Assembly: GCF_016741775.1 (NCBI RefSeq)
Contig: NZ_JAERRK010000007.1
Span: 1-64,000 of the forward strand
Reading direction: 5' to 3'
From: Streptomyces actinomycinicus
Lineage (GTDB): Bacteria > Actinomycetota > Actinomycetes > Streptomycetales > Streptomycetaceae
DNA length: 64,000 nt
Shown: in pieces, positions 62,606 through 64,000 of the stretch
Layout: every line of letters begins with the position of its first letter
Numbering within the stretch: the stretch's first letter is position 1
Position numbers and translations under genes: made by a program
Notes under the pieces: generated by a model
Databases searched by the model: none
Told to the model about the DNA's origin: nothing
The model's input: only the letters and a program-made list of their open reading frames with translations

Positions 62606-63081
62606 CGCACCAGTATGGCAAGACAGTTCTCACGCCCGGCAGGACACGCCTGCTTGCGCCGGGCGCAGCGGTTCCGGGCGGCCGCTGAGCGCGATCGCTC
62701 CCCGTACCGTCCCAGTGCCGGCAGCAGTGGACCGCGGGCATTCATCAGCTCGAAGAGGGCTGCGCTGACGCATTCCGTGCAAGGGCGAGCATGGCGCTGT
62801 CTGCGGCTCGGACGAGGCTGTGCCGAGTCTCTTGTCCGGCCGAGGCGGAGACGTTCCGCGCCGCCGAGGGCTTCGCTTCACGTGCATAGCCGAGGGCTTC
62901 GCTTCACGTGCATACAGGAATCGCTACGCGATGCGCGTCGGCGCTCGCAGATCCATCCTGGGGTGACCGGGTTCGAGCGGGTCATGGCCGGACCCGGGCG
63001 GCGCCGGGGCCGCACGGCCGGCACCGTGGAAAACGGATACACGGTCCACTCGAAGCACACGCACCGGAAAGCTCGGACACC
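62606..63081. other. Intergenic stretch with a tandem duplication
   Basis: About 475 bases without a supported gene. It holds the 26-bp tandem duplication at 62863-62914 and otherwise nothing I recognise. Confidence 0.5.
62863..62914. repeat. Perfect tandem duplication of 26 bp
   Basis: The unit GCCGAGGGCTTCGCTTCACG(TGCATA) occurs at 62863-62888 and again at 62889-62914 without change. It is in non-coding DNA between the zinc-ribbon gene and the HD-domain pseudogene. Confidence 0.95.
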
Positions 63082-63298
63082 ATGACCGACACCATCGCAG
63101 GGGTGGAAACACCCGAGACCCCGGCTGTCGCAGAGGCCACGGCCTTTCTTCGGGAAAGGACGAACGCCCTGGTCTACCACCACTCCCCCGGAGACCACGT
63201 ACGGGACCGTCAATGCAGACGTCCTGGAACACTTCGTGCCCGGATTCCGCCGCACGTCCATGGTGGAACGGGTCATGGAAGCGCCCTGGCCTCGGTGA
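63082..63298 (+). pseudogene. HD-domain protein with internal deletion
   Basis: The N-terminus (MTDTIAGVETPETPAVAEAT, FLRERTNALVYHHS) is the start of HD-domain hydrolases of the cyanamide-hydratase-like group. From about 63197 the sequence switches to a different frame that carries the family's C-terminus (TTYGTVNADVLEHFVPGFRR), ending APWPR and TGA 63296-63298. The middle, about 130 residues including the HD metal-binding motif, is missing. It is a deletion pseudogene. Confidence 0.75.
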
Positions 63299-63473
63299 CA
63301 TGGCAGCGGTCACGACCGGGTCGAAGCAAGCGCCGCCCTCCCAACGCATCCGGGTAGTGGAGCTGCCCGGAGCCCTGCTGACCCCATGTGGTCCGTCCGG
63401 CACTCGGCAGCGGGACGGCATCTCGACCGTTCACGTCCCGCAACTCCCGCCCCGAACCACGAAAGGAGCGCTC

Positions 63474-64000
63474 GTGCGAGCCATCACCGTCCGGGACCGC
63501 GAAGCCGGGGTCGCCGGTTTGACCCTGGAGAACCTGCCTCAGCCCCACGCCGCCGAGAACGACGTCATCGTGCTGGTGCACGCCGCCGGCTTCACCCGCG
63601 GGGAGCTCGACTGGCCCGCAACCTGGGCCGACCGCGCCGGCCGCGACCGCACGCCGAGCGTGCCCGGCCACGAGGTCTCGGGGGTGGTGACGGAACTCGG
63701 ATACGGAACGACAGGGCTCAGCATCGGCCAGCGGGTCTTCGGACCGACCGACTGGGCCCGCAACGGCTCGCTCGCCGAGTACGTCGCCGTGGAAGCCCGT
63801 AACCTTGCCCCACTCCCCGCCGACGTCGACCACACGGTGGCCGCAGCACTGCCGATCTCCGGCCTGACCGCATGGCAGGGCCTGTTCGACCACGCACGTC
63901 TCACCACCGGGCAGACGGTCCTGATCCACGGCGCCGCCGGCGGCGTCGGCTCGGTCGCCGTCCAGCTCGCCCGCGAAGCGGGGGCCCGCGTGGTCGGCGC
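63474..64000 (+). CDS. NADP-dependent quinone-oxidoreductase-like protein (partial)
   Basis: The gene starts at GTG 63474 with AAAGGAG six bases upstream and is open to the window end (about 175 residues). It is a medium-chain dehydrogenase/reductase of the zinc-free quinone oxidoreductase type: VLVHAAGFTRGELDW, then TPSVPGHEVSGVVTELGYGT, GQRVFGPTDWARNGSLAEYV, LPISGLTAWQGLFDHARLTT and the nucleotide-binding start VLIHGAAGGVGSVAVQLARE. No structural-zinc Cys cluster is present. It probably reduces a quinone or enone with NADPH. Confidence 0.93.
   Translation, partial: MRAITVRDREAGVAGLTLENLPQPHAAENDVIVLVHAAGFTRGELDWPATWADRAGRDRTPSVPGHEVSGVVTELGYGTTGLSIGQRVFGPTDWARNGSLAEYVAVEARNLAPLPADVDHTVAAALPISGLTAWQGLFDHARLTTGQTVLIHGAAGGVGSVAVQLAREAGARVVG

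Overview
The window has very high G+C, strong third-position G/C bias, GTG and TTG starts and purine-rich ribosome binding sites. Its families (HGxxPAAW, DUF1877, DUF2867, MEDS, large ATP-binding LuxR regulators, IS5/IS21/IS630 relics) are those of Streptomyces or a close actinomycete. The many decayed insertion sequences and small lineage-specific genes suggest an accessory region such as a chromosome arm. I see no tRNA, rRNA, CRISPR array or large polyketide/peptide synthetase.

Left part (1-24 kb). Bases 1-6.3 kb are an insertion-sequence graveyard: a truncated and a near-complete but frameshifted copy of one IS5-family element, a second frameshifted IS5-type element, and IS481-, IS630- and possibly IS982-like scraps. 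Among them sit a TetR/DUF2867 divergent pair, a small membrane protein and a lipoprotein. At 6.3-8.8 kb a hydrolase and a frameshifted MFS efflux gene face a MerR regulator across a clear MerR-type operator. At 9.4-21 kb there is a methyltransferase, a minus-strand set with two ribosomal L7/L12-C-terminal-like proteins, several hypotheticals, a broken ankyrin gene, a DUF1877 gene between two decayed IS5 ends, and two paralogous membrane-anchored proteins. At 21.7-24 kb are a MOSC protein, an IS21 relic and a YunG protein.

Middle part (24-51 kb). Four very large ATP-binding LuxR regulators lie among lipid/acyl-CoA genes: CPBP protease, LysE exporter with Lrp regulator, two membrane proteins, a secreted allene-oxide-cyclase-like barrel protein, an RdmC-like hydrolase, an acyl-CoA ligase, a thiolase, a FadB-like multifunctional protein, an orphan NuoB and a hotdog thioesterase. 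Two operator families tie it together. GAGTA-RTCNY-TRCTCAA occurs at four sites (30.85, 30.88, 39.13 and 41.42 kb). [CT]TGGGG-N5-CCCCAG lies about 95 bp upstream of two paralogous LuxR genes. My reading is an acyl-chain activation/beta-oxidation unit with its own regulators and exporters. Its substrate is not evident.

Right part (51-64 kb). A MarR/membrane-protein divergent pair precedes a four-gene partner-switching set (MEDS-STAS, MEDS-kinase, STAS, PAS-GAF-PP2C phosphatase). Next come a TetR regulator, an amidase with an AtzG-like partner and a divergent metallo-beta-lactamase-fold hydrolase, linked by a shared 25-bp operator. The end holds a beta-propeller-like lipoprotein, an ABM-domain protein, a zinc-ribbon protein, an HD-domain pseudogene and the start of a quinone-oxidoreductase-type gene that runs off the window.
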